Of a DNA stretch of 33,380 nt, positions 16,365 through 24,070 are shown piece by piece. Under the pieces are notes generated by a model, which saw only the letters and a program-made list of their open reading frames with translations, had not been told where the DNA came from and did no database searches. The stretch comes from Bacteroidales bacterium (GTDB lineage: Bacteria; Bacteroidota; Bacteroidia; Bacteroidales; P3). The stretch's first letter is position 1. Each line of letters starts with the position of its first letter. The stretch lies in contig JAISIA010000065.1 of the NCBI GenBank assembly GCA_031262295.1, forward strand, positions 1-33,380. The letters are read 5' to 3'. The position numbers and the translations under genes are program-made.

Positions 16365-17792
16365 CTATAAGTTAGCTTTAAAAAGTTTCATACTCCGTAT
16401 AAAAAAACATAGTGTTGTAATTGTAACAACCAATCCTAAGGCAACGGATAAATAATATGGTAGATTCCCTCCTTCGGGAGCAAATAATATATATGTAGAA
16501 CAAGTAGCCGTCATAAAGAGTGCAGGAATCAGAGTTATAAAATAATTACGTCTTTGTTTCATCAAATAAATTGAAGCCGCCCAAAGAGTGAATACTGCCA
16601 AAGTTTGGTTGCCCCAAGCAAAGTAACGCCAAAGAATATCAAAATTAATTTGAAGTAGGATGAAAGTCAAAACAAATATTGGAATAGAAATAATCAACCT
16701 ATTCTTTATTGGCTTTTGATCATATTTTAGAAAATCCGCAATAGTTAAGCGTGCTGACCTTAGTGCAGTATCTCCCGAAGTTAGAGGTGCTGCAATAACT
16801 CCAAGCATTGCAATAAAACCTCCCACAACTCCAAGCCATGAATTAGAAATTTGTTGAACTACAATCGCAGGTTTATTGGCATTCTTAGGCAAAGATGCAA
16901 CAAAATCTTGTAATCCTTCAATTGAACCATAGAAACTACTTCCTGCTGCTGCCCATATCAAGGCAATAATTCCCTCACATACCATAGCCCCATAGAATAT
17001 CCTTTTTCCCAACTTCTCATCTACCATACACCGAGCCATAAGAGGAGATTGTGTTGCGTGAAATCCACTTATTGCTCCGCAAGCAATGGAGATAAACATC
17101 ATAGGAAATATAGGAAGAGTTTTGGGTTGTTGATTGTTTATAGCTTCCCATAGTTCTGGAATAGGAGCATTATGACTTATCATAGCAAAGAGAACACCCC
17201 CTGCCATAAATAATAGACATAGTCCAAATATAGGATATAGTTTGCCTATCAATTTATCTATTGGAAGCAATGTGGCAAGACCATAGTAGGCAAAAACAAT
17301 TACTGCCCACCACATAGAGGAAATTGAAGGAACTATATTATCTAATATGTCAGCTGGACCCGAAACAAAGACTGCCCCAACTAAGATTAGGAGAAATACA
17401 GAAAATATTCTCATAATTAGTTTTATTGTTTTCCCAAGCTGCTCCCCTACTATCTCGGGTAAAGATGCTCCATTTTTTCTTACAGAAAGCATACCTGCCA
17501 CATAATCATGAACACTCCCGAAAAGAATTGTTCCTAAAACAATCCACAAAAAAGCAGATGTGCCATACATTATGCCCATAACAGCTCCAAAAATTGGACC
17601 TAAACCAGCTATATTAAGGAATTGTATAAGGAATATCCTCCACCAAGGTAAAGGAACATAATCAACCCCATCTGGATTTGCAATAGCGGGAGTCTTTCTT
17701 TTGCTATCTGCCCCAAAGACCTTCTCAACAAAGGTCCCGTAAAAGATATATCCCAAAATTAAAATCAATATAGAAGATAATAATGTTATCAT
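16365..17792 (-). CDS. cstA: Carbon starvation protein CstA family transporter
   Basis: This integral membrane protein of 475 residues has many hydrophobic segments. It shows the CstA-type core FLNIAGLGPIFGAVMGIMYG and GTILFGSVHDYVAGMLSVRK, and later ACGAISGFHATQSPLMARCM. CstA proteins import peptides or pyruvate across the inner membrane. It is shorter than E. coli CstA (about 700 residues), as in many Bacteroidota members. The frame stays open to 17996, but that extension would run through the divergent pdxJ coding region. The ATG at 17792 starts a transmembrane helix (MITLLSS...) and sits about 30 bases from a TATTTTTG promoter box, so I chose it. The substrate cannot be read from sequence. 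Confidence 0.9.
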   Translation of the reverse strand: MITLLSSILILILGYIFYGTFVEKVFGADSKRKTPAIANPDGVDYVPLPWWRIFLIQFLNIAGLGPIFGAVMGIMYGTSAFLWIVLGTILFGSVHDYVAGMLSVRKNGASLPEIVGEQLGKTIKLIMRIFSVFLLILVGAVFVSGPADILDNIVPSISSMWWAVIVFAYYGLATLLPIDKLIGKLYPIFGLCLLFMAGGVLFAMISHNAPIPELWEAINNQQPKTLPIFPMMFISIACGAISGFHATQSPLMARCMVDEKLGKRIFYGAMVCEGIIALIWAAAGSSFYGSIEGLQDFVASLPKNANKPAIVVQQISNSWLGVVGGFIAMLGVIAAPLTSGDTALRSARLTIADFLKYDQKPIKNRLIISIPIFVLTFILLQINFDILWRYFAWGNQTLAVFTLWAASIYLMKQRRNYFITLIPALFMTATCSTYILFAPEGGNLPYYLSVALGLVVTITTLCFFIRSMKLFKANL

Positions 17793-17821
17793 AACAGCAA
17801 GATAAAACGTATAAATATATG

Positions 17822-17829
17822 CAAAAATA
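17822..17829 (-). promoter_or_regulatory. Minus 7 box of the cstA-recJ-ettA transcript
   Basis: The minus strand reads TATTTTTG, a match to TAnnTTTG, about 30 bases above the cstA ATG. No TTTG is found at the expected distance upstream, so the match rests on one element only. Confidence 0.4.
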
Positions 17830-17851
17830 CAATAATAATCCTTTTCGTTGC

Positions 17852-17859
17852 TATCTTTG
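17852..17859 (+). promoter_or_regulatory. Minus 7 box of the pdxJ-U32 transcript
   Basis: TATCTTTG at 17852-17859 is followed by the ATG of pdxJ 18 bases later. That predicts a very short leader, common in Bacteroidota. A clear -33 TTTG is absent. With the opposing cstA box it forms a compact divergent promoter region of 85 bases. Confidence 0.55.
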
Positions 17860-17877
17860 CACAAATTTTTCAAAACA

Positions 17878-18588
17878 ATGACAAAGCTAAGTGTTAATAT
17901 AAATAAAATTGCTACAATAAGAAATGCTCGTGGAGGCAACATTCCCGACCTTATAAAGGCAGCTCGCTTATGTGAAGACTTCGGTGCAGAGGGCATAACT
18001 TTGCATCCACGTCCCGATGAAAGGCATGTGCGTTATCAAGATGTAAGAGATATAAAAAAAGTTATAAAAACAGAGCTTAATATTGAAGGATATCCTTCTG
18101 AAAGATTCCTATCCTTGATAGAGGAAGTAAAACCTGAGCAAGTCACATTAGTGCCTGATGGACCCGATGCACTAACATCCAACAGCGGATGGAATACAAT
18201 AGAACATAGAAACTATCTTTCCGATATAGTAGATAGAATAAACAAGGTGTGTAGGGTATCAATTTTTGTTGATCCTATTCCCGAAATGATTATTGGAGCC
18301 AAAGAGTGCGGTGCTCAAAGAGTGGAACTATACACAGAAAGTTATGCAAAAAATTATCCCATTCATAAAAAAAGAGCAATATATCCCTTTATCATTGCAG
18401 CACAAACAGCACAAGAGTGCCTCTTAGGCTTAAATGCAGGACATGATCTTTCACTTGAAAACTTAGAATACTTCCAAAAAAAGATACCAAATCTATTAGA
18501 AGTCTCCATTGGTCACGCACTAATTTCAGATTCTCTTTACTATGGCTTAGAAAACACAATACAACTATATAAAAGACTCCTTAATTAA
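17878..18588 (+). CDS. pdxJ: Pyridoxine 5'-phosphate synthase PdxJ
   Basis: This 236-residue TIM-barrel enzyme joins 1-deoxy-D-xylulose 5-phosphate and 3-amino-2-oxopropyl phosphate to make pyridoxine 5'-phosphate, the last ring-forming step of the DXP-dependent vitamin B6 route. The N-terminal motif SVNINKIATIRNARGG, the loop EGITLHPRPDERH, and late motifs GLNAGHDLS and EVSIGHALISD are PdxJ hallmarks. E. coli PdxJ has 243 residues. A TTG at 17848 is in frame, but ATG 17878 gives the family N terminus and lies just below a TATCTTTG box. The U32 gene follows after 7 bases, so the two are likely co-transcribed. Confidence 0.96.
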   Translation: MTKLSVNINKIATIRNARGGNIPDLIKAARLCEDFGAEGITLHPRPDERHVRYQDVRDIKKVIKTELNIEGYPSERFLSLIEEVKPEQVTLVPDGPDALTSNSGWNTIEHRNYLSDIVDRINKVCRVSIFVDPIPEMIIGAKECGAQRVELYTESYAKNYPIHKKRAIYPFIIAAQTAQECLLGLNAGHDLSLENLEYFQKKIPNLLEVSIGHALISDSLYYGLENTIQLYKRLLN

Positions 18589-18595
18589 ATTCTTA

Positions 18596-20434
18596 ATGGA
18601 AGAAATTGAACTTCTATCGCCTGCAAAGAATAAAGCAACTGCAATAAAAGCAATCCTTACAGGAGCAGATGCAATCTATATTGGTGCAGAAAGTTTCGGT
18701 GCAAGAAAGAGTGCTTCCAACAATATTGAGGATATAGAAGATGTAATTTCTTTTGCACATCTTTTTAATGTAAGAGTATATGTTACAATAAACACTATCC
18801 TCTACGATGAGGAATTAAAACAAGTAGAGAAACTAATAAACGATCTATATAAAATCAAGGTTGATGCAATAATTATTCAGGATTTTGGCATATTGGAATT
18901 AAACCTCCCTCCCATAACTATGCATTCAAGTACCCAGATGACTAATGTTTCAGAAGAGAAAATTAAGTTTTTGGAAAATATAGGCATTAAAAGAGTAGTA
19001 TTAGAAAGAGGATTATCAATAGAAGAAATAATAAAAATTCATAATAAAGCTCCAAAAATGGAATTGGAATCCTTCATATATGGTGCATTATGCGTTGGTG
19101 TAAGCGGTCAATGCTATCTAAGTGAAAATATCAATAATCGTTCGGGAAATAGAGGTGATTGTGCCCAGCCTTGCAGAGGAAGATATAGTCTTATAAATTC
19201 CAAAAAAGAAGTATTAGTAAAGGATAAATTCCTTCTCTCCACTAAGGATTTAAACCTTTGCAATGAAATTCCTCAACTCCTTAGTGCAGGAGTAAGATCC
19301 TTTAAGATTGAAGGGAGGATGAAGGATGAGAATTATGTAAGTAATGTTACCGCATTTTTTAATGAGAAAATCAACGACTTTATCAATAAAGAAGAAAATA
19401 AATCTCTTTATAAAAGGGCTTCCATTGGAAGAATAACAACAAATTTTACTCCTAATGTCTCAAAAACATTTAATCGTGGCTTTACAACCTTTAACTTCTA
19501 TGGAGAAAAGGATGATATATGTTCTTTTAATAGTGCAAAAAGTGTAGGAGTTTTTCTGGGTAAGGCAATAATTGAGAAAGAGAAAACTAAGAGAAAATAC
19601 ATACAAATTAAAACAGAGAAAGAAATCTCTTTGTCCGATGGCTTATTCTTTTTGGATAATAGAGGCTACGAACAAGGTTTTTTGGTCAATAAGGTTGAAA
19701 AACTTAATGATAACTTAGTAAAAATTTACCCTAATAAGGAGATTAACCTACCAAATAATAAGGATATTTATAGGAATTTTGATAAAAAATTCAACGATAC
19801 TCTTCAAAACAATTCTTCTCAAAGAAGGATAGGGCTTGATATAAGTATTTTTTCCTTTGATAAAGGCTTTTATTTAATCTTAAAAGATGAGGATTCCTTA
19901 GAAGTAAAAACAGAGATTCTTTGCCAAAAGGTTTTATCTAATAAAGATAATAAAGCTCTTTTGGAAAAGCAACTTACAAAATTGGGAGATACAATATTCT
20001 ATTTAAGGGAATATAAAAACAACTTAGAAGAAAATTATTTTCTTTCCATAAGTCAAATAAATGCTTTAAGAAGAAAGGCTATTGAAAACTTATTACTCTT
20101 ACGCATAAAAAATTATACTATAAAAGAGAATCCAATAATAAAGAATAATATCCCCTACTATAAAACCTCTTTAACAAAACAGGATAATATAAAAAACGAA
20201 AAAGCAAGAGAGTTTTTCCTTCGTCATAAAGTAGAAGAATTTAAAGAAGAGGAAGATAATATCCTATTAAAAAGCAAACATTGCATAAGGAAAACATTAA
20301 ATCAATGCTTAAAAACCGATAATATCCAAGAAAAATTTCAAGCTCCACTATTCATTAAAGACAATAATCACACCTATTGCTTAGAGTTTGATTGCAAGAA
20401 TTGCCTTATGATAGTCAAAAAAGGTTTAGAGTAA
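18596..20434 (+). CDS. U32 family protein, RlhA/TrhP-like RNA hydroxylation enzyme
   Basis: The 612-residue protein begins with the U32 core (ELLSPAK, ADAIYIGAESFGAR, TMHSSTQM). It has the four-cysteine Fe-S-type signature ALCVGVSGQCYLSE (about 165-178) and SGNRGDCAQPCRG (about 183-195), then SFKIEGRMK. Older annotation calls these collagenases. Members studied in E. coli (TrhP, RlhA) act in prephenate-dependent hydroxylation of tRNA U34 or 23S rRNA C2501. The long C-terminal extension resembles RlhA (653 residues) more than TrhP. It ends with a separate cysteine cluster (CIRKTLNQC, CLEFDCKNC). It follows pdxJ by 7 bases. Its last 9 bases overlap the convergent ATPase gene. RNA target unassigned. 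Confidence 0.85.
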   Translation: MEEIELLSPAKNKATAIKAILTGADAIYIGAESFGARKSASNNIEDIEDVISFAHLFNVRVYVTINTILYDEELKQVEKLINDLYKIKVDAIIIQDFGILELNLPPITMHSSTQMTNVSEEKIKFLENIGIKRVVLERGLSIEEIIKIHNKAPKMELESFIYGALCVGVSGQCYLSENINNRSGNRGDCAQPCRGRYSLINSKKEVLVKDKFLLSTKDLNLCNEIPQLLSAGVRSFKIEGRMKDENYVSNVTAFFNEKINDFINKEENKSLYKRASIGRITTNFTPNVSKTFNRGFTTFNFYGEKDDICSFNSAKSVGVFLGKAIIEKEKTKRKYIQIKTEKEISLSDGLFFLDNRGYEQGFLVNKVEKLNDNLVKIYPNKEINLPNNKDIYRNFDKKFNDTLQNNSSQRRIGLDISIFSFDKGFYLILKDEDSLEVKTEILCQKVLSNKDNKALLEKQLTKLGDTIFYLREYKNNLEENYFLSISQINALRRKAIENLLLLRIKNYTIKENPIIKNNIPYYKTSLTKQDNIKNEKAREFFLRHKVEEFKEEEDNILLKSKHCIRKTLNQCLKTDNIQEKFQAPLFIKDNNHTYCLEFDCKNCLMIVKKGLE

Positions 20435-21697
20435 TATTTCACTTAGTCTCCAAGCAGGAATATGTCTTATTCCGCCTTTGGAATTTATGTGAATATCATC
20501 AGTAGAAACAACATATTTTTCATAGTTATCATCAATTGCTTCCAATGAAGAATACTCTCTTTCCATAGTTTGATTGTCATTAAGGGTAAAAGCACATTGT
20601 ATATATATTGTACGATCGCCTTTAATTGCAACAAAATCCACTTCCTTATCCTTAATGCTACCTATATAGACAATATAACCATTTCTTAATAGCTCCAAAT
20701 ATACTAAATTCTCAAGTAAATATCCTATACCATACCCATATCCTTTGTATAAGTAGTTATTAAATGATAAATCATTAACATAGTATTTACAAACGCCCGA
20801 TATAACATCTTTTCCTCTTATATTATATCTCTCTGCCTTATGAATAAGATATGCCTCTGCTATATATCCAATGTAGGATGCAATAGTATCATAGCTTGTT
20901 CTTCTTCCATTGCTTTTAAAATAATTAGAAATATTTCTTATTGACATCAAATTAGAGGCATTATTTACAATATATATAAATATATCTTCTAATAAACGAG
21001 CATCTTTTATATTATATCTTTGTATAATATCACGCAATAGGACAGTATCTTTAAGGGCAGAAATGTAGTTACGCTTTGTTTCATAGTCGGGCAAAATAAA
21101 TAATTCGGGCATTGCACCACCTTGCATATATTCTAAGAAAGCATCTCTTGAAGGTTTCTTCTTTGTCACCTCTATATATTCATTGAAACTTAAAGGGAAT
21201 ACTTCAAACTTAACATAACGTCCTGATAGCAGTGAGGCAAGTTCTCCTGCGAGCATAGAGGAGTTAGAGCCGCTAATGAAGACCTCATATTCTGACATAT
21301 AATCCTGAGAATATGAATTAATGGCATTTTCCCACCCTTCTATGTTTTGTATCTCATCAATAAAAAGATATATCCTTCCCTTAGGTTTAATCTCTTCTTT
21401 GTATAATTTAAAAAGATCGTCAAGGTCTTTGTATGTTTTAAGGAAATTAAAATCAAGAAACTCTCTATTGACAAAGAATATATTTTTTTTATCAACTCCG
21501 CTTTCTATCAATTTAAAGGCAATTTGACGAAGAATATAACTCTTACCAACACGTCTTTGCCCAATAAGAACTTTTATTAGCCTATTACCTTTATAACGAT
21601 ATATCTTATCGGTATAATTAGGGCGAGCAAAGCCCAATTCAAACCCACCTTTACCCCAAGGATTATAATTATAAAGTGCCTTAAATCTGTCGTCCAT
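20426..21697 (-). CDS. AAA_14 ATPase with DUF4143 domain
   Basis: This 423-residue P-loop ATPase has Walker A GQRRVGKS (about 42-49), Walker B IYLFIDEIQNI, the sensor-like VFISGSNSSML, and the ELASLLSGRYVKFEVFPLSFNEY segment typical of AAA_14. A DUF4143 region follows (about 205-370, with DTVLLRDIIQRY and LENLVYLELLRNGY). It ends in a PD-(D/E)XK-like EVDFVA motif (KDKEVDFVAIKGDRTIYIQCA). The family is abundant in gut and oral Bacteroidota and has no settled function. The EVDFVA/Q pattern suggests a nuclease-like fold. It is a single gene, convergent with the U32 gene and overlapping it by 9 bases. The promoter region carries a striking repeat array. Confidence 0.9.
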   Translation of the reverse strand: MDDRFKALYNYNPWGKGGFELGFARPNYTDKIYRYKGNRLIKVLIGQRRVGKSYILRQIAFKLIESGVDKKNIFFVNREFLDFNFLKTYKDLDDLFKLYKEEIKPKGRIYLFIDEIQNIEGWENAINSYSQDYMSEYEVFISGSNSSMLAGELASLLSGRYVKFEVFPLSFNEYIEVTKKKPSRDAFLEYMQGGAMPELFILPDYETKRNYISALKDTVLLRDIIQRYNIKDARLLEDIFIYIVNNASNLMSIRNISNYFKSNGRRTSYDTIASYIGYIAEAYLIHKAERYNIRGKDVISGVCKYYVNDLSFNNYLYKGYGYGIGYLLENLVYLELLRNGYIVYIGSIKDKEVDFVAIKGDRTIYIQCAFTLNDNQTMEREYSSLEAIDDNYEKYVVSTDDIHINSKGGIRHIPAWRLSEILL

Positions 21698-21702
21698 ACT
21701 CT

Positions 21703-21790
21703 AAACTTTTATGCAAAAGTACAAAAGTTTCTAATACAGACGAAACTTTTATCAATTTTAACAAAAGTTTAGAGTACATTCTAAACTTTT
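21703..21790. repeat. Alternating inverted-repeat array, exact 20-bp step, in the ATPase promoter
   Basis: AAACTTTT occurs at 21703, 21743 and 21783, and its reverse complement AAAAGTTT at 21723 and 21763. Each copy is exactly 20 bases from the next and orientation alternates. The pair 21763/21783 extends to perfect 11-bp arms (AAAAGTTTAGA/TCTAAACTTTT). The array begins 5 bases above the ATPase ATG and overlaps a possible -7 box, TACTTTTG on the minus strand (plus 21714-21721). Confidence 0.8.
21714..21721 (-). promoter_or_regulatory. Possible minus 7 box of the AAA_14 ATPase gene
   Basis: TACTTTTG on the minus strand matches TAnnTTTG 16 bases above the ATG at 21697. Only the imperfect TTTCG stands near the -33 position. 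It lies within the inverted-repeat array, so protein bound to the array would cover it. Confidence 0.4.
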
Positions 21791-22170
21791 ATCAAAATAT
21801 ATACTATTAAAAAAATGAATTCATTTTCCTTAAAACCATATTAAATAATCCTAAAATAACTACACAATAAAAGGATATTAAATTAATTAAAAACAAGTTA
21901 CTAATTTAATTTTAAAAAAAACATAATTTTTCAATTTTTTTTAACAATATTTTCATCCTTTTTTGCCAAATTTTAACATTTCTTCCTCATAAAAAACACA
22001 TAATTTGACGAATTTTTAACATTTCACTCAATTTTTCAATTTTAGAGCATCAAAATTTGTTAAAATTTTCTAAAATTATTAATTCATTAATTCTCAATAC
22101 ACTCCAAGCAAATTTTAATTTATTTTTTCAAATTTTTAATTTAAAAATCCAAAACCTAATTTTTCCAAAA

Positions 22171-22252
22171 TAAAACGCTGTTTTAGTTTGCTAAAACGAA
22201 GAAATAATTTCCTAAATCTTCGTTTTAATTTTCTAAAACGAAGAAATAATTT
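22171..22252. repeat. Direct repeat and nested hairpins in AT-rich intergenic DNA
   Basis: CTAAAACGAAGAAATAATTT occurs twice (22191-22210 and 22233-22252). Hairpins GTTTTAG/CTAAAAC (22180-22197) and CTTCGTTTTA/TAAAACGAAG (22218-22243) overlap these copies. The left part begins AAAACGCTGT, as does the terminator at 281, so terminator-derived sequence is possible. The preceding 21791-22170 is plain A/T-rich DNA in which I see no gene. Confidence 0.6.
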
Positions 22253-22302
22253 TTATAAAATCTTATTTTTATTTTATTAAATTATTAATATATAAATATA
22301 TA

Positions 22303-22342
22303 ACCAGACTTCCGTTAGGAAAAATAAAGGTCGGTTGCCGAC
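22303..22342. repeat. Second copy of the TTG-loop hairpin repeat
   Basis: CCAGACTTCCGTTAGGA (22304-22320) matches CCAGACATCCGTTAGGA of the copy near position 70. It is followed by AAAATAAAG and the hairpin GTCGG-TTG-CCGAC (22330-22342). The spacer, TTG loop and TCC/GGA mini-hairpin are all kept. Confidence 0.7.
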
Positions 22343-22397
22343 AAATAAGTGATGGGGAAAATTATTATGCTTTTGCCTTAAAAGCTATTGCTTTCGG

Positions 22398-22429
22398 CAA
22401 AGATACAAAAAAGATTTGATATATGCAAA
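22398..22429 (-). promoter_or_regulatory. Orphan promoter reading into the repeat region
   Basis: The minus strand has TTTG (plus 22426-22429), exactly 20 bases, then TATCTTTG (plus 22398-22405), as good as the tRNA promoter. The next minus-strand gene starts about 700 bases downstream, and no ATG-initiated reading frame begins soon after. A transcript would start near 22391 and run through the hairpin repeats at 22342-22171. Confidence 0.55.
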
Positions 22430-22460
22430 TGGCGATTCCCAATTTGGGGTGTTTGGACTT

Positions 22461-22495
22461 TTAACATTTGAAAGGAAAAATGTTAAATATTTTTT
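22461..22495 (+). terminator. Terminator-like hairpin
   Basis: Arms TTAACATTT (22461-22469) and AAATGTTAA (22478-22486) are followed by TATTTTTT on the plus strand. No plus-strand gene ends nearby, so its use is unclear. Confidence 0.35.
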
Positions 22496-22560
22496 GAAAG
22501 TGATAATTTCCTATATTTCAATACACTTTAAAGAACATTTTTTATATTTTCAGCAGATTA

Positions 22561-22599
22561 AATTATTAAAACTTGCAAATTTTGCAAGTTTTAATAATT
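22561..22599. repeat. Perfect 39-base palindrome, possible end of the signalling operon
   Basis: Arms of 19 bp (22561-22579 and 22581-22599) pair perfectly around one T. The apex TGCAAATTTTGCA recurs in the palindrome at 33050-33076. It lies 28 bases past the last minus-strand frame and could terminate or protect that transcript, although no long T run follows. Confidence 0.65.
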
Positions 22600-22627
22600 C
22601 TATGATGTATTTATACTTTATCTAATA

Positions 22628-22759
22628 TTATTTTTCCCTTATTGAAATATTAAATATCTTTTCCGCCACATTAATCATTTCATCATAAAAATCAGATCGC
22701 AATTTTGCTTCTTTTAGCTGTGCCAAAAAATGGAGGATTCCAATTATTGGACTGTGCAT
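22628..22759 (-). pseudogene. Transposase-like fragment (IS3-type OrfA remnant)
   Basis: A 43-codon minus-strand frame contains AQLKEAKLRSDFYDEMI, followed by NVAEKIFNISIREK and a stop. It resembles the end of OrfA-type transposases of the IS3 group in Bacteroidota, with the usual 'MI-VAE-FNI-IRKK' pattern but cut off early. No partner OrfB, DDE domain or terminal inverted repeats are found. The frame overlaps the truncated secreted-protein fragment in another frame, and its first residues derive from that gene. This is a recognition by pattern only. Confidence 0.45.
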
Positions 22760-22820
22760 TAACTACAACGCTGATTATTGTCAAAAAAGTTAATGCAATA
22801 AACGATTTAAATGTTTTCAT
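22692..22820 (-). pseudogene. 5' fragment of a secreted-protein gene, truncated after the signal peptide
   Basis: A 42-codon frame starting 36 bases after the last FHA gene encodes a classic signal peptide (MKTFKSFIALTFLTIISVVV, then NAQ). About 20 residues follow and then a TGA. The N terminus is convincing, while the mature part (SNNWNPPFFGTAKRSKIAI) is too short for a normal exported protein. It ends where transposase-like sequence begins. I read it as the start of an eleventh operon gene cut by an insertion and later decay. A genuine short exported peptide is the alternative. Confidence 0.45.
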
Positions 22821-22856
22821 TTTTACAATAAATTTCATTTTTAATCTCTTTTGTCA

Positions 22857-23510
22857 TCAATATAAATTAACGATATGTTCTGCAAATATGGCAAGAAGCA
22901 AAAATATAACAGACACACTTATAGCTATATTAGCCATCCATTGACCAGCTGAAGACAATTTATCCTCCGTATTTTCGTTGGTATAATCAACGAAATCTGC
23001 AATGCTCCCTAAAACCAATGCCGCAATCATAGGAATCCACTGTCCTCCAATACCAAAATACCCTCTTAGGTATATAGGAAATAATTTCAACGATGCTTCA
23101 GTTCCTCCAAATGTAAGTGCAATTTGATTTCCAAATGAAATAAAATAATTAATAATTATAAAAGCAACACATCCCAGCGCAGCAAGTCCTAAAATCAAGA
23201 CAAGTATGCCTGTATTTGAACTTTTAGGTTCAGGAGGAGGAGGTGGTGGTGGATATCCACCTGTTGGGGGAAAATAAGATTTCCACGGCACAACGGTATT
23301 TCCTATTTTAATAATATCATAAGAAGATAACCTAACCTCTCTCCCCTTGATTTTTACGCCATTGATGTAAGTACCATTTTTGCTTTCTAAATCAGAAAGC
23401 AAAAAGTTGCCATGATCATCTTGAATGATTTGCATGTGGCGGCGAGAGACCTTCGCATCGTTAATTACGATATCATTAGAGGAACTACGTCCTATAGTTA
23501 TAACTTTCAT
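22857..23510 (-). CDS. FHA domain protein with proline-rich linker and membrane segments
   Basis: This 217-residue protein starts with an FHA phosphothreonine-reading domain (about 1-80) keeping all key residues: GR (8-9 in IGRSSSND), SRRH (22-25) and NG (45-46 in KNGTYING). It ends with the tail PWKSYF, shared with two other operon members. A run of prolines (about 87-93) links to hydrophobic segments at about 101-125, 150-170 and 190-210, so the FHA is likely cytoplasmic and membrane-tethered. ATG 23510 is preferred to an upstream TTG because the paralogues also begin MK-I-IGRS. It follows the previous gene by 8 bases. Confidence 0.85.
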   Translation of the reverse strand: MKVITIGRSSSNDIVINDAKVSRRHMQIIQDDHGNFLLSDLESKNGTYINGVKIKGREVRLSSYDIIKIGNTVVPWKSYFPPTGGYPPPPPPPEPKSSNTGILVLILGLAALGCVAFIIINYFISFGNQIALTFGGTEASLKLFPIYLRGYFGIGGQWIPMIAALVLGSIADFVDYTNENTEDKLSSAGQWMANIAISVSVIFLLLAIFAEHIVNLY

Positions 23511-23518
23511 AATCAATA

Positions 23519-24031
23519 TTAAAAATTGGCAAATGCGCTTATAATAACACTATAATAAATGATGACTATCAAAAACCAGACACAACCAAGCACAAAACCT
23601 GCTATAGCAAGACCTCTATTTTTTCTGTCCCGTTGAAATCCAATAACACCGAAAACAATCGCTAAAATGTGGATTCCTAATATTCCTAAGACAAGAGAAG
23701 CAATACCAAAGCCTCCTCCTTTTAGCGGTGATGGAGGAGTATATCCCCCACTTGGATCTGGATTTACAATAGTGCCATCACCGCCCGTTTTGGTAAAATA
23801 TGATTGCCAAGGTATAGTAGAATTGCCTATACGAACGATATCCGTTTTATTAATATTAACCTCGCCGTGTCTACGATTACCATTAATATACGTGCCGTTT
23901 GTTGATTTTAGATCTATCAAACGATAATGCCCGTAATCATCTTCTATGATTTGGCAATGATATCTTGTGACATTTCTGTCGTCAATAACGACATCATTAT
24001 TTGAACTGCGTCCAATTTTAATGATTTTCAT
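23519..24031 (-). CDS. FHA domain protein with DUF4190-like membrane domain
   Basis: The 170-residue protein has an N-terminal FHA domain (about 1-79) with IGRSSNND, TRYH in place of SRxH, STNGTYING and the tail PWQSYF. After a Gly/Pro-rich linker, two hydrophobic segments (about 108-132 and 140-165) resemble DUF4190: GIASLVLGILGI, then RGLAIAGFVLG. The FHA should be held at the inner face of the membrane to read phosphothreonine. The Thr-for-Ser change keeps the hydroxyl. It lies 39 bases after the exported protein gene and 8 bases before the last FHA gene. Confidence 0.87.
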   Translation of the reverse strand: MKIIKIGRSSNNDVVIDDRNVTRYHCQIIEDDYGHYRLIDLKSTNGTYINGNRRHGEVNINKTDIVRIGNSTIPWQSYFTKTGGDGTIVNPDPSGGYTPPSPLKGGGFGIASLVLGILGIHILAIVFGVIGFQRDRKNRGLAIAGFVLGCVWFLIVIIYYSVIISAFANF

Positions 24032-24070
24032 ATGATTTTCTTATTTATTATGCTTTTATAAATGCAAATT

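Noticed and set aside
17793-17996. N-terminal extension of the cstA frame to 17996
   Set aside because: It would run antisense through the start of pdxJ and over both promoter boxes. The Met at 17792 begins a proper membrane helix in the CstA pattern.
20426-21697. AAA_14 ATPase as part of a defence or toxin-antitoxin pair
   Set aside because: No partner gene is adjacent on the same strand. The neighbouring U32 gene is convergent housekeeping.
22416-22625. 69-codon plus-strand frame
   Set aside because: It spans a terminator-like hairpin and the 39-base palindrome, has no similarity that I recognise, and has no promoter on its strand.
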